Shown piece by piece: positions 8,279-17,954 of a DNA stretch of 64,000 bases (its first letter is position 1; every line of letters starts with the position of its first letter). The notes under the pieces are model-generated. The model was not told the DNA's origin, ran no database searches, and was given only the letters and a program-made list of their open reading frames with translations. Both the position numbers and the translations under genes were made by a program. This DNA is from Atopobium sp. BS2 (GTDB lineage Bacteria; Actinomycetota; Coriobacteriia; Coriobacteriales; Atopobiaceae), in assembly GCF_000565075.1 (NCBI RefSeq), contig NZ_JDFG01000012.1, positions 148,612 through 212,611 of the forward strand, written 5' to 3'.

Positions 8279-8776
8279 TTATGACGTAAAAGTTACATTT
8301 TTTAAAATGCGGCGCTCGATGTGACGAATGATATTGGTGTACCAAAGATCCTCATTGGACTGCGGCTTTACCAAAATAGTTGAAACGCCAGCCAAATTAC
8401 CTGCAATAACATCGGTAAAAATCTGGTCTCCCACCATCACGGTTTGCTCTTTAGTTGCCGAGAAACGCTTCATAGCAGCAGTTAGCGCGCGAGGAAGCGG
8501 CTTGCATGCAAAGCCTTCTCCTTCAATTCCCAGCTCGTGAGCGCTATGCTGGACCTCATTGAGGTGAATGTTATTGGAGATGAGACAGAGCGTTAATCCA
8601 GCTGCATGAGCCTTCTCAAACCAAGCAGAAACCTCTGGCGGCACCATCTTGGTGTCTCGGGGCACACAGGTATTATCGCGATCTAAGAGCACAAGCTTAA
8701 TCCCCTGCTGAACCAAATCCTCTATTGAGATGTATTCAACAGCAGAAACGTATTGCGTTGCTTTAATTAAACTCAT
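8279..8776 (-). CDS. yqeG: YqeG family HAD IIIA-type phosphatase
   Basis: This 165-residue protein is a HAD-superfamily phosphatase of the YqeG type. The nucleophile motif is LLDRDNTCV (motif I, DxDNT), motif II is the serine/asparagine in CLISNN, and motif III/IV is MVGDQIFTDVIAGN. The real start is ATG 8776, just after the mltG stop; a longer open frame upstream lies entirely inside mltG in another frame. In Firmicutes yqeG neighbours aroE/yqeH-type genes. The substrate is not known. Confidence 0.87.
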   Translation of the reverse strand: MSLIKATQYVSAVEYISIEDLVQQGIKLVLLDRDNTCVPRDTKMVPPEVSAWFEKAHAAGLTLCLISNNIHLNEVQHSAHELGIEGEGFACKPLPRALTAAMKRFSATKEQTVMVGDQIFTDVIAGNLAGVSTILVKPQSNEDLWYTNIIRHIERRILKNVTFTS

Positions 8777-8786
8777 GCCACACCAG

Positions 8787-10097
8787 CTATTGCTTACTTG
8801 CGGCTTCACGCTCGCGTGCGTTTTCAATAGCCTGCTGATGCTCGTCGTACGTCTCTGAGAAGACGTGCTCATCCGAGGTAATCCAGAAGTAGTAATAATT
8901 GGTTGCTGCTGGATCCATAGCCGCCTTAATAGAGGCATAACCTGGGGAGCAAATAGGTGTAGGAGTCAAACCCTTAAACGCATATGTGTTATAGGGGTCG
9001 CTTGTCATTGAGCTGAGCTCTTCTGCAGTAGCTTCCCTACCCAGGGAATAAGCAAGAGTAGCGTCACTTTGCAGATACATATCATCGTACAGGCGGTTGT
9101 AGAAGACAGATGCAACCTTAGGACGGTCATCATCAGTCAGTGCTTCTCGCTCAATAATCGATGCCATGATAATGATTTGCTCGTTAGTAAGATTCAAGTT
9201 ATAACGCTTATTAAGCGTAATGCGAGCAGCGTCCAAGTTAAGATCAGCCGTCTCTGTCTCAAACTGATCAAGCATGGCACGGATGACCGTATCGGCAGTT
9301 ACATTGCTTTCTGTAAAGGTATAGGTCTTGGGGAACAAGTAGCCTTCAAGAGAATCATTAGCATCTACCGCACCTGCAAGGAACGGATAGTCAGCAACAT
9401 AATTGGATGCTTTTGCCTGGTTCAAGAAATCATCGCGAGAAATACCAAAGTAGTCCTGAACCAGATCAGCAACCTGAGAAACGGTATAACCTTCTGGTAC
9501 AACAAAGCCACTACCAGGAGCATTAGGGCCAGAAATAAGCAGATGAACGATGTCTGCTGGCTTGGTGCCAGTGGTAATAACATAGATACCGCTCTTGATT
9601 TTCTGCTCAGCATCCTGACGCTTTACCTGGTTTAAAAACTCGCTCTTAGTAGCAATAATTTTGTTCTCAAAAAGAATCTTTGCGACTTCCTGCGCACCAG
9701 CACCATCTGGAATAGTAATGGTAACTTGCTGACCTGCGGTAATTTCTTGTGTATCGGAATTAGCACGAGAAAGCTCTGGAAGCGCTACTTTCCATACAAA
9801 GATGCCAAGGGCCGCGACCATGATAAAAGCGATAAGTGCCGCAAAAATACGAGAACGCTTTGAAGCCTTCTTATCTCTATGCTTTACTTGCTTGTTCTTT
9901 GCCATATGAGTGACTTGAGCGCTTCTTGAAGAAAGCTTGCCACCGGTAAGTGCAGGTAGCGATCCCGTAGCCTCAACTGAAGGCTGTGTGATCTGTTCCT
10001 GCTGAGCCTGCTCTTCCTGAACCTGTCCTTCTGGTACAGGAGAAGAAAAATGTGCGCCCTGACGACGCGGAGAAGAACCATTGGATAGGGTGGGCAT
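8787..10097 (-). CDS. mltG: Endolytic murein transglycosylase MltG
   Basis: MltG cleaves nascent peptidoglycan strands and sets glycan chain length. Residues 1-75 are a cytoplasmic proline/glutamine-rich tail ending in a basic patch (KQVKHRDKKASKRSR). One transmembrane helix follows (IFAALIAFIMVAALGIFVWK), then a LysM-like part and the YceG domain with the catalytic glutamate in IIMASIIEREALTDDDRPKVASVFYNRL (glutamate in IER-E). The gene abuts ruvX by a single base, giving the common alaS-ruvX-mltG order. Confidence 0.93.
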   Translation of the reverse strand: MPTLSNGSSPRRQGAHFSSPVPEGQVQEEQAQQEQITQPSVEATGSLPALTGGKLSSRSAQVTHMAKNKQVKHRDKKASKRSRIFAALIAFIMVAALGIFVWKVALPELSRANSDTQEITAGQQVTITIPDGAGAQEVAKILFENKIIATKSEFLNQVKRQDAEQKIKSGIYVITTGTKPADIVHLLISGPNAPGSGFVVPEGYTVSQVADLVQDYFGISRDDFLNQAKASNYVADYPFLAGAVDANDSLEGYLFPKTYTFTESNVTADTVIRAMLDQFETETADLNLDAARITLNKRYNLNLTNEQIIIMASIIEREALTDDDRPKVASVFYNRLYDDMYLQSDATLAYSLGREATAEELSSMTSDPYNTYAFKGLTPTPICSPGYASIKAAMDPAATNYYYFWITSDEHVFSETYDEHQQAIENAREREAASKQ

Positions 10098-10520
10098 TTA
10101 GTCTCCCTTATTCATCTGTGCATCAAGCCATGATTGCAAAAAGAGCGAAGCAGCAACCATGTCAACTTTTCCACGCATGGCTTTTTCAGATAAACCTTGC
10201 GCTCGAAGAATCTTCTTTGCCTCCGCAGAAGAAAGTCTTTCGTCAGTAAATTCTAATGGAAGTTGGCAGTTCTTCGCAATTTGCTCAGCTTGAGCGGTAA
10301 TTTTTTGGGCCTGTGGTCCATCTTCGCCGGCGAGCGTCTTAGGACGACCGCACAAAAGCAGTTCTGGCTCCCAATCTTCAAGCACAGCTTTAAACGTACG
10401 TGCATGTGAGAGCACCTCTTGCGCAGGTAGCACGCAAACAGGTGATGCAATAGCACCATCGGGGTCACTTACAGCAACCCCGATGCGAACTTCACCAATA
10501 TCTAAAGCTAAAACGCGCAA
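10098..10520 (-). CDS. ruvX: Putative pre-16S rRNA nuclease / Holliday junction resolvase-like YqgF
   Basis: The 140-residue protein has the RNase H-like fold signature ALDIGEVRIGVAVSDPDG at the N-terminus, FTDERLSSAEAKKIL in the middle and DMVAASLFLQSWLD at the end, all diagnostic of YqgF/RuvX. The start is TTG at 10520, directly after the alaS stop. It is between alaS and mltG, as in many Firmicutes and Actinobacteria. Family members process the 5' end of 16S rRNA; the resolvase role is less certain. Confidence 0.92.
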   Translation of the reverse strand: MRVLALDIGEVRIGVAVSDPDGAIASPVCVLPAQEVLSHARTFKAVLEDWEPELLLCGRPKTLAGEDGPQAQKITAQAEQIAKNCQLPLEFTDERLSSAEAKKILRAQGLSEKAMRGKVDMVAASLFLQSWLDAQMNKGD

Positions 10521-10523
10521 ACG

Positions 10524-13169
10524 TTACGCACCAAGCTTTGTTTTTGCAGCCTCAAGCGCAGCATCAATTCCTGCAGCGTTTGAGCCACCTGCCTGCGCCA
10601 TTGCTGGCTTACCGCCACCACGGCCACCAACAAACTCTGCAATCTCTTTGACAATGTCTCCTGCCGAGAAGCCCGCTGCAACTGCAGAATCAGTGGCACC
10701 TGCAAGCAGGGAAACCTTACCGTCAGCGGTTGCGGATGCAATGACGCAAGCAACAGGCTGGCCGTCAGATGCATCACGGATGCCATCCCATGCGGAGCGG
10801 AGCTCTTTACCAGAAAGGCCCTCAAGCTTAGCAATTACACAGCTATAGCCATTAAGCTGAACAGCAGACTTAAGTGCTTCTGCTACCTGGTTGCTGCCTG
10901 CTCCGGTAAGAGCGGCCTCAAGCTTATGGTTTGCAGCGCGAAGATCTTGCTGCAGCTGCTCAACGCGGTCTGCAACAGCAGAAGGACGAACCTTCAGAGC
11001 TGCGGCAACCTCATCAAGTTGAGCCAGGCGCTCATCAACGTACTCGATAGCACCCATAGAAGTTACAGCCTCAATACGCCTTGAGTTAGAACCAACGGAG
11101 CTCTCAGAAATAATCTTGAAGAGGCCAAGGTCGGCTGTGTTGCGTGCGTGAGTACCACCGCAGAGCTCACGAGAGAATGGAGTGTCTTCTGCACCAGCAG
11201 AGACAACGCGTACGACATCACCGTACTTCTCGCCAAAGAGTGCAACAGCACCAGCGGCCTTTGCGTCCTCAATGCTCATAATCTGAGTAACAACAGGCTT
11301 AGCAGCAAAAATCTCTGCGTTGACCATACCCTCAATACGATCAAGCTCATCTTTGGTAAGAGCCTCAAAGTGCGTAAAGTCAAAGCGCATACGATCTGGA
11401 GCAACAAGAGAACCAGCCTGGTTCACGTGGTCACCCAGAACCTTTTTGAGGGCTGCGTCAAGTAGGTGAGTTGCGGTGTGGTTGCGGCGAATGAGCTCAC
11501 GACGGCCGGCATCAATGGTTGCGGTGACTGAATCACCAACAGAGATGGTGCCCTCTTCTACCACGCCAACGTGGGACTCAAGGCCGCCGTCGCGGTGCTT
11601 GGTGTCAGTGACGTGAACGTAGAGACCAGGAGCTGTCAGCTTGCCGGTATCTCCAACCTGACCGCCCATCTCTGCATAGAAAGGCGTACGGTCAAGTACA
11701 ACCTCAACCTCAGAGCCAGCAGAAGCGGACTCAACCTCCTGTCCATCCTGAACAAGAGCAACAACACGAACGCCGGAGAGCTCATTGTTGTCGTAGCCGT
11801 CAAAGACGGTCTCATCAAGGCGGTCAGAGAGTGCAACCCAGATGCTCTGAGCGTTACCCCAGGCATCGCGGTTAGCAGACTTACGGGCGCGCTCACGCTG
11901 CTCAGTCATTGCAGCATCAAAGGCGTCCATGTCAACAACGTGACCTGCATTTGCAGCAATCTCACGAGTAAGATCAATGGGGAATCCGTAGGTATCGTGT
12001 AGAAGGAATGCAACCTCACCGTAAAGCTGTGCGCCGTCCTCAAGCTGCTCAAGCTCTGCAGTGAGTTTAGACTCGCCTGCGTCGAGCGTAGCGCCAAAGC
12101 GCTCCTCTTCTGCAGTCAGAATACCGTCGATAAGAGCGCTCTTCTCGACAAGCTCTGGATATTCTGCGCCAAGCAGAACAGCAACCTCATGTGCGTACTC
12201 TGCCATGAAGGTGCCCTGAATGCCCAGTAAGCGGCCGTGGTAGACAGCGCGACGGAGCAGGCGGCGAAGAATGTAGCTTCTACCCTCGTTACCAGGGAGA
12301 ATACCATCACCAATCATAAAGGTAACTGCACGAGAGTGGTCTGCAAGGATACGCAGGCTGCGGTCAATCTCATCAGTTGAGTGATACTTTTTACCAGAGA
12401 GTTTCTCGCCCAAAGAGATGAGGGTACGCATGATGTCACCCTCGTAATTGGTGCCTTCATGCTGCATGATAGCTGCGATACGCTCAAGGCCCATGCCGGT
12501 ATCGATGTTGCGATGAGGAAGCTCAGGCAGAGAACCATCTTCCTGGCGATCAAACTGAGTAAAGACGAGGTTCCAGAACTCAAGGTAACGGTCACCGTCG
12601 TCTCCAGGAGCCTCTCCCTCAAACTCAGGACCCTGGTCAAAGTAAATCTCAGAGCAAGGACCACAAGGACCAGTTGGACCAGCTGCCCAGAAGTTGTCTT
12701 CCTCGCCCAGACGGGTGATGTGATCTTCTGCTACACCAAGAGACTTCCAAATCTCAATTGCCTCATCGTCGTCAGTAAAAACAGTAAAGTACAGGCGATC
12801 AAGAGGCAGGCCAAGGTGCTCTGGAGAAGAAATAAACTCCATTGCCCAGGTGCATGCATCGCGCTTGGTGTAACCACCAAAGGAGAAGTTACCCAGCATC
12901 TCAAAGAATGAGAGGTGGCGTGAGTCACCAATGTTGTCAATATCGTTAGTGCGAAGGCACTTCTGGCAGGAAGTTGCGCCAATCTCCTTCATAGTCTTGA
13001 TGCCCTGGTAATACTCCTTGAACTGGTTCATGCCAGCATTAGCAAGAAGCAGCGAAGGATCAGAAGGCACCAGAGATGAAGAAGGATAGCGCTTGCAACC
13101 CTTGCTCTCAAAGAAGCTTAGGAAGTCATCACGAATCTCTGCTGTTGTCATTGTTTTATAGTCAGCCAT
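10524..13169 (-). CDS. alaS: Alanyl-tRNA synthetase
   Basis: AlaRS charges tRNA-Ala. The 881-residue protein has the class II catalytic domain (motif 1 region with SLLLANAGMNQFKEYY, motif 2 HLSFFEMLGNFSFGGYTKRD), the tRNA-recognition domain and the editing domain with the zinc/catalytic residues HTATHLLDAALKKVLG and CGGTHARNTADL. The C-terminal C-Ala domain ends the protein and contains the glycine-rich GGRGGGKPAMAQAGG. ATG 13169 is chosen because GGAG lies 9 bases upstream; an earlier in-frame ATG at 13190 lacks such a site. The octamer at 11226-11233 encodes part of FGEKYGD. Confidence 0.97.
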   Translation of the reverse strand: MADYKTMTTAEIRDDFLSFFESKGCKRYPSSSLVPSDPSLLLANAGMNQFKEYYQGIKTMKEIGATSCQKCLRTNDIDNIGDSRHLSFFEMLGNFSFGGYTKRDACTWAMEFISSPEHLGLPLDRLYFTVFTDDDEAIEIWKSLGVAEDHITRLGEEDNFWAAGPTGPCGPCSEIYFDQGPEFEGEAPGDDGDRYLEFWNLVFTQFDRQEDGSLPELPHRNIDTGMGLERIAAIMQHEGTNYEGDIMRTLISLGEKLSGKKYHSTDEIDRSLRILADHSRAVTFMIGDGILPGNEGRSYILRRLLRRAVYHGRLLGIQGTFMAEYAHEVAVLLGAEYPELVEKSALIDGILTAEEERFGATLDAGESKLTAELEQLEDGAQLYGEVAFLLHDTYGFPIDLTREIAANAGHVVDMDAFDAAMTEQRERARKSANRDAWGNAQSIWVALSDRLDETVFDGYDNNELSGVRVVALVQDGQEVESASAGSEVEVVLDRTPFYAEMGGQVGDTGKLTAPGLYVHVTDTKHRDGGLESHVGVVEEGTISVGDSVTATIDAGRRELIRRNHTATHLLDAALKKVLGDHVNQAGSLVAPDRMRFDFTHFEALTKDELDRIEGMVNAEIFAAKPVVTQIMSIEDAKAAGAVALFGEKYGDVVRVVSAGAEDTPFSRELCGGTHARNTADLGLFKIISESSVGSNSRRIEAVTSMGAIEYVDERLAQLDEVAAALKVRPSAVADRVEQLQQDLRAANHKLEAALTGAGSNQVAEALKSAVQLNGYSCVIAKLEGLSGKELRSAWDGIRDASDGQPVACVIASATADGKVSLLAGATDSAVAAGFSAGDIVKEIAEFVGGRGGGKPAMAQAGGSNAAGIDAALEAAKTKLGA

Positions 13170-13194
13170 AAAGTACTTCTCCGTATTCAAATAA

Positions 13195-14577
13195 CTACTC
13201 TTTTGTACTGTCTGAGTCTACCGCATCTGACGATGGTTTATCTGGTTCCTTAGTAACTTCTTGAGTATTCCTAAAAAGTAACTGAGAAAAATCATGTCCA
13301 AGAATCTTGGGCGCGGGAGCTGAAGACTTGCTGCGCACATGAGCTGTAGTGTCTTGATCAACAAGACGCGACTCCTCAAAGAACTTTGGGTCATCGAGGG
13401 CATCATACTCTGGCAGAATAGCGCCAGACTCATCTACATACTGCGTCGAGTTAAAAAGCGCGCCATTTGGCGAGACGATCTGTCTGCCTGAATACTTCTC
13501 AAAGAAGTACACAAAGATGCCCCTCAGTGCTGCTGTCAAAGGTATGGCAAGAATAGTTCCAACTACTCCGCCAAGAGCGCTGCCAATGACAATACCAACG
13601 AGCGAAAGACCCGGGTGAACTTTAACGCTCGTTGCCATAACCAAAGGTGAAAGCACGTTATCAACAACGTTTTGTGCAACCATCAAGATAACGATAGTCC
13701 ATACGGTCATGACAGGGTCTACCAAGATGCTCAAAATAAGAGCAATACCTGCCGAGAAAACCGGTCCAACTACAGGAATAATATGGAAGATTCCTGTAAC
13801 CATGCCAATAAGAGCGGCATAAGGGTTGCCTAAAATCAGACACCCAAAGTACACAAGAATGCCATTAATCGCAGAGGTAATGATAGTGCCTCGCATATAT
13901 CCACTGGTAGATCTACTTAAGATTGCAAGAATAAGTCTGAACTCATTCTCTTTTTGAGGACCAGCAATAATAGCCATCTCACGGACAATAACTGGATAAT
14001 CTTTAGCCAACCAATAGGCAAGCACTAGGCCTAAGAAGAAGACCATGAGTTGGTTTGCCATAGAAGAGATGTTGCCTAAAGCAGATGTGGAAAGCCAACT
14101 CAAAATACCAGAAGCAACTGATATTCCAATACTTGATGCCTGTTCAATTGCAAGTTCTACTGTCTGTCTAACAGCAGGGTTACTTTGAGTGTCAAAGTTC
14201 TGCCAAAACTCCCTTGCCATTGCTCCTATCTGACTTGCATACGAAGGGGCATTTCTGAGTAGCGTAGTAAGCTCAAATACCAATGGCTGCGCAATCAAAA
14301 TCAAAAATCCTACCAGCACAATGAGCGTAAGAACAAGCGCGATAAGAGCGGAAATGCCACGAGGCACTCCCCTGTCTTCAAGCCAATTGGTAACAGGGCT
14401 GCAGACAAACGCAACAATTGCGCCAATGGCGAGCAGCTCAACAGCCTGTCCCAGGATGCCAAGAACATACAATGCAAGTGCAAACAATGCGGCCAGACCA
14501 ATGACTGTCCACACCATTAAGCCACGTTGTTTCCATTTTTGAGATGAATCGGAGAAGTTTTGATGCTTTTGATCCAT
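13195..14577 (-). CDS. AI-2E family transporter (PerM-like)
   Basis: This 460-residue membrane protein belongs to the AI-2E/PerM exporter family. It has two N-terminal helices, a large soluble loop (about residues 85-190), then the conserved core with GYMRGTIITSAINGILVYFGCLILGNPYAA and the GPVFSAGIALIL segment, followed by NVVDNVLSPLVMA. A polar C-terminal tail of about 90 residues follows the last helix. Its ATG overlaps the sigma-factor stop (TAATG), so it belongs to the sigma-factor operon. Family substrates range from AI-2 to Na+/H+ exchange, so none is assigned here. Confidence 0.83.
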   Translation of the reverse strand: MDQKHQNFSDSSQKWKQRGLMVWTVIGLAALFALALYVLGILGQAVELLAIGAIVAFVCSPVTNWLEDRGVPRGISALIALVLTLIVLVGFLILIAQPLVFELTTLLRNAPSYASQIGAMAREFWQNFDTQSNPAVRQTVELAIEQASSIGISVASGILSWLSTSALGNISSMANQLMVFFLGLVLAYWLAKDYPVIVREMAIIAGPQKENEFRLILAILSRSTSGYMRGTIITSAINGILVYFGCLILGNPYAALIGMVTGIFHIIPVVGPVFSAGIALILSILVDPVMTVWTIVILMVAQNVVDNVLSPLVMATSVKVHPGLSLVGIVIGSALGGVVGTILAIPLTAALRGIFVYFFEKYSGRQIVSPNGALFNSTQYVDESGAILPEYDALDDPKFFEESRLVDQDTTAHVRSKSSAPAPKILGHDFSQLLFRNTQEVTKEPDKPSSDAVDSDSTKE

Positions 14578-15431
14578 TAACGGTTCACGCTTTCTGGGTC
14601 AATCTTTTCTTGGATACGCTTTAAGGTGCGACGAAGCAGCCTTGAAACCTGTACCTGAGAGATATTAAGTTTCTCCGCAATCTCTACCTGAGTAAGACCT
14701 TCAACAAAACGCATACGAATAATCTCTTGCTCTCGTGGCGAGAAGTCTCTAATGGCCTCTTCAAGAACAATGCGGTCATCAGAACCAGCAAGATCCTCAT
14801 CTTCGGTCACATACTGATCAATGATTGAAGGAGTCTCGTCGCCATCAGCGCCAGAACCGCCTCCCTCAAGAGGAACAGAGCTATAAGCGCTAGAAGACTC
14901 CATAGCCTCAAGAACTTCTTCAACGTTAGTATCAAGGCGCTGGGCGATCTCTTCAATTGAAGGGCTTCTTTGCAGCTCTTTAGTCAAATCATCAGTGACC
15001 TGATTAATCTTGGACGAAAGCTCCTGCAAACGACGAGGAACACGTACTGACCAGCCTTTATCGCGGAAGTGACGCTTGATTTCTCCCATGATGGTTGGCG
15101 TTGCATATGTTGTAAATTCAAGACCACGATCAGGCTCGAACCTATCAATTGCCTTGATAAGTCCAATGGTTCCCACCTGAATCAAATCATCAAGAGGTTC
15201 TCCACGGTTTTTAAACTTGGAGGCCAAAAAGCGCACGAGGTTTAAGTGACTCACGATAAGCTGGTCTCTTACCTCAGGGTCTTTTGTTTCTTTATATTGG
15301 GCAAAGAGCTTTCGTGTTCTATCTTTATCCCAGGCCGGGGTACCTTTAGAAGCACGGCGAGCAGCTCTTCTTGCGGCTTTCTGCTCTTCTGCAGATGCCT
15401 GTACTGCCTCGTTAGCTTCAGGTTTAGGCAT
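14577..15431 (-). CDS. SigB/SigF-type RNA polymerase sigma factor
   Basis: This group 3 sigma-70 factor has region 2 (LIVSHLNLVRFLASKF through DLIQVGTIGLIKAIDRF and the -10 recognition part FTTYATPTIMGEIKRHFRDKGW), region 3 (RSPSIEEIAQRLD) and region 4 with a helix-turn-helix (LTQVEIAEKLNISQVQVSRL). The WSVRVPRRLQEL stretch is typical of SigB/SigF stress sigma factors. The N-terminal 35 residues are basic and alanine-rich. ATG 15431 overlaps the end of the upstream RsbW-like gene, the classic arrangement of an anti-sigma and sigma pair. Confidence 0.92.
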   Translation of the reverse strand: MPKPEANEAVQASAEEQKAARRAARRASKGTPAWDKDRTRKLFAQYKETKDPEVRDQLIVSHLNLVRFLASKFKNRGEPLDDLIQVGTIGLIKAIDRFEPDRGLEFTTYATPTIMGEIKRHFRDKGWSVRVPRRLQELSSKINQVTDDLTKELQRSPSIEEIAQRLDTNVEEVLEAMESSSAYSSVPLEGGGSGADGDETPSIIDQYVTEDEDLAGSDDRIVLEEAIRDFSPREQEIIRMRFVEGLTQVEIAEKLNISQVQVSRLLRRTLKRIQEKIDPESVNR

Positions 15432-15807
15432 GTGCACCGCCAGAAATCTTTACAAGATGAAGCGTATAACCGTCATCACAAAGCGCAAACTCATCACAAA
15501 TAGCGGAGAGTAGTAACTCTACAAGTTCTAAGGGCTGAGAATTATCTGCCTCAGACTCAACTGGATCCTCATCACCCAAGTCAAAATCAATAGCCATAGT
15601 ATTGTCTTCGAGGGTAAACGTAATATCTACGGAATCCTTCTGAGTACCGCACGCAAACACAAAGCCTTCTTCAGCGGCCATTTTGACATCTTCAAGCTCA
15701 TCAACATTCATCTTGCACAAAACGGCAAGATTGGCAGCCATCATTCTGACGGAGCGAGCAAATGTTGGATCTGCGGGAGCGGAAAGCTCAACAATTTTTT
15801 GTGCCAT
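15424..15807 (-). CDS. RsbW-like anti-sigma factor (serine kinase, HATPase fold)
   Basis: This 127-residue protein resembles RsbW: the N-terminal VELSAPADPTFARSVRMMAANLA, then MNVDELEDVKMAAEEGF, which corresponds to the N-box helix (E...D...A..E), and a C-terminal helix before the end. It would bind and silence the downstream SigB-like factor. The canonical EACTNAI N-box asparagine appears replaced (AAEEGFVFA), so ATP binding or kinase activity may be altered. No RsbV anti-anti-sigma gene lies next to it in this window. GGAG precedes the ATG by 9 bases. Confidence 0.8.
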   Translation of the reverse strand: MAQKIVELSAPADPTFARSVRMMAANLAVLCKMNVDELEDVKMAAEEGFVFACGTQKDSVDITFTLEDNTMAIDFDLGDEDPVESEADNSQPLELVELLLSAICDEFALCDDGYTLHLVKISGGAHA

Positions 15808-15813
15808 AACAAT

Positions 15814-16425
15814 CTACTCCTCAGTCTTCTGAGAAGACTCAGAACCATACTCAATATAGAACTGCTCAGAACGAGCTGGTCTGGAATGCTTGGTCTTATC
15901 CTGAGAAAGCAAAGGAAGCTCCTCAAGATACTCTTGAGCACGCTGTGCACTCTGTTGTGCGGAAGCAGTCGCACCGCTCAGGCGAGCCTGAGCAGCCTCA
16001 GCAAGCTTAGAGGGATTCAAAGATCCGCCAAGACCAGTTCCCAGCTTTGAAACAGACTCAACAACGCCTGTCACCGCATCGCTTGCAGCCTTGCTGACTG
16101 TTGCAGTTACTGCGGAAGCAGCGCCAGAAACGGTTGCTACATCACCAAGAACCACATTGAGGCTCTCAAGAGAGGTATTAGCGTTCTCTGCAGCCTCATC
16201 AACCTTCTGCATGAGTGCAGGTAACTGCTTGATAGTTGGATCAAGCTCATCAACCATGCCATCAATCTTTGAAATAACAGGTTGAATCTGCTCAATAGTG
16301 TTGTTAGCTGAGAGTGTAATCTCAGTAATTGACTTTCTTGTTGTTCTTAGGGTCAGAGCAACCTCGACAATAGCCCAAACACCAGCTACGGCTAAGACTA
16401 CAAGGGCAATCTGTAAGTAATCCAT
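15814..16425 (-). CDS. DUF948-like membrane-anchored coiled-coil protein
   Basis: The 203-residue protein starts with one transmembrane helix (LQIALVVLAVAGVWAIVEVALTL) and continues as a long predicted helix rich in Ile, Val, Ala and Asn with heptad-like spacing (TIEQIQPVISKIDGMVDEL through NVVLGDVATV), a layout typical of DUF948 proteins. The end is polar. It is followed after 6 bases by the anti-sigma gene, so it opens the stress operon. A role in envelope stress is plausible from position only. Confidence 0.65.
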   Translation of the reverse strand: MDYLQIALVVLAVAGVWAIVEVALTLRTTRKSITEITLSANNTIEQIQPVISKIDGMVDELDPTIKQLPALMQKVDEAAENANTSLESLNVVLGDVATVSGAASAVTATVSKAASDAVTGVVESVSKLGTGLGGSLNPSKLAEAAQARLSGATASAQQSAQRAQEYLEELPLLSQDKTKHSRPARSEQFYIEYGSESSQKTEE

Positions 16426-16516
16426 CTATGCCATCCCTCAAAGCTAACGGTTACAGTTCTTTCTATTCTACCCGAGGAGCGCCTTCTTGATGCTCCCACT
16501 TAGGTAATTCAAAATC

Positions 16517-17848
16517 CTAGACTTCCTCGTGACGATCACGCTCTGTAGCTGCAATTCTCCACGCTTCCCAACCTCTTGGAGATGGCGAGAAGAACGCACC
16601 GCGTTCAAGTCCTTCTGGAAGATAACGCTGCTCAATCCACCCGCCAGGATAATTGTGAGGATAGAGGTAGTTGCCGTACTCTTCAGAACCGGGGCGCGTA
16701 CGGTCTCTTAAGTAACTTGGAACTTCTCGCCTTGGACCTGTTCTGACCTCGTGAAGTGCCGCATCAATACCTGCTTCTGCAGCATTAGACTTTGGAGCCA
16801 GTGCCATATAAATAACCGCTTGCGCAAGGTTAATTCTGCACTCGGGATATCCAATGACCTCAGCTGACCTGAATGCTGCATGTGCAATGAGCAGCGCCTG
16901 AGGATCGGCATTGCCAATATCTTCTGAGGCCAAAATCATAATGCGTCGAGCAATAAATTTAGGGTCCTCGCCTGCATCAATCATGCGCGCAAGCCAATAG
17001 AGTGCGGCATCTGGGTCTGAGCCACGCATGGACTTAATAAACGCAGAGATAATGTCATAGTGCATATCTCCTGCTTTATCGTAGGGAAGTCCGCGACGAG
17101 GATTTGCCTCAAGAACGTTTTGCTTGGTGATAACAAGCGGCTCAGATGCTTTGTTGTCAGCAGATTCTGGAACATCAACCATCTGAGAGGCAAGCTCAAG
17201 TGAAGTTAGGGCTGCACGGCCATCTCCGCCTGCAAGCGTCACAATCTCTTTACGAGCGGCTTCATCCAGGACAAATGCGCCTGCTAGACCATCTTCTGAC
17301 TCAAGTGCTCGCTGAATGAGCTCATCGATTGCCTCATCTGACAATACATGCAGCTCCACTACACGAGAGCGAGAAATTAGAGCACTATTAACCTCAAAGT
17401 AAGGGTTTTCTGTAGTAGCGCCAATAAGTACAACTATTCTGTCTTCTACTGCATGAAGCAAGGCATCTTGCTGAGAGCGCGTAAAACGATGAATCTCATC
17501 AATGAACAGAATAGTTCTTCTACCTGCTGTTAAAAGCCTTGATTCTGCTGCTTCAATCTCTCTACGAAGATCTTTAACAGTTCCCGTAATTGCAGATACT
17601 TCTACAAATTCTGCGTGCGTTGTATGAGCGATGATGCGCGCAAGCGTGGTCTTTCCGGTGCCTGCTGGACCGTACAGCAAAACGGACGAGAGCGTATCGT
17701 GCTCAATTGCCTTGCGCAGCCAAGAACCCTGACCAACCGCATCTTCCTGACCTACGTATCCATCAAGCGTGGTAGGACGCATGCGAGCAGCAAGTGGTGC
17801 ATTAGCTTTTTTAGCGGCACGTTCCATGCCAGAAAATAAAGTATCCAT
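16517..17848 (-). CDS. rarA: Replication-associated recombination protein RarA (MgsA)
   Basis: RarA is a AAA+ ATPase acting at stalled replication forks. The protein has the N-terminal APLAARMRPTTLDGYVGQ, Walker A YGPAGTGKTT, Walker B FIDEIHRF, sensor 1 IGATTENPYFEV and the RarA-specific C-terminal part (KSMRGSDPDAALYWLARM, NYLYPHNYPGGW). ATG 17848 gives the family-like start MDTLFSGMERAAKK; an upstream ATG at 17905 adds 19 residues without support. The octamer at 16585-16592 encodes FFSP here, and another (17886-17893) lies just upstream of the start. Confidence 0.93.
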   Translation of the reverse strand: MDTLFSGMERAAKKANAPLAARMRPTTLDGYVGQEDAVGQGSWLRKAIEHDTLSSVLLYGPAGTGKTTLARIIAHTTHAEFVEVSAITGTVKDLRREIEAAESRLLTAGRRTILFIDEIHRFTRSQQDALLHAVEDRIVVLIGATTENPYFEVNSALISRSRVVELHVLSDEAIDELIQRALESEDGLAGAFVLDEAARKEIVTLAGGDGRAALTSLELASQMVDVPESADNKASEPLVITKQNVLEANPRRGLPYDKAGDMHYDIISAFIKSMRGSDPDAALYWLARMIDAGEDPKFIARRIMILASEDIGNADPQALLIAHAAFRSAEVIGYPECRINLAQAVIYMALAPKSNAAEAGIDAALHEVRTGPRREVPSYLRDRTRPGSEEYGNYLYPHNYPGGWIEQRYLPEGLERGAFFSPSPRGWEAWRIAATERDRHEEV

Positions 17849-17954
17849 GCAGCTAATTTTACCCCGTCTCAAACATAAAAGCTTGGCGAGAAGCCCGCTC
17901 AGCACAAATGCTCTTTACGTGCCCGTTTGCCACACCGTGACTGAGTGGTAAACC

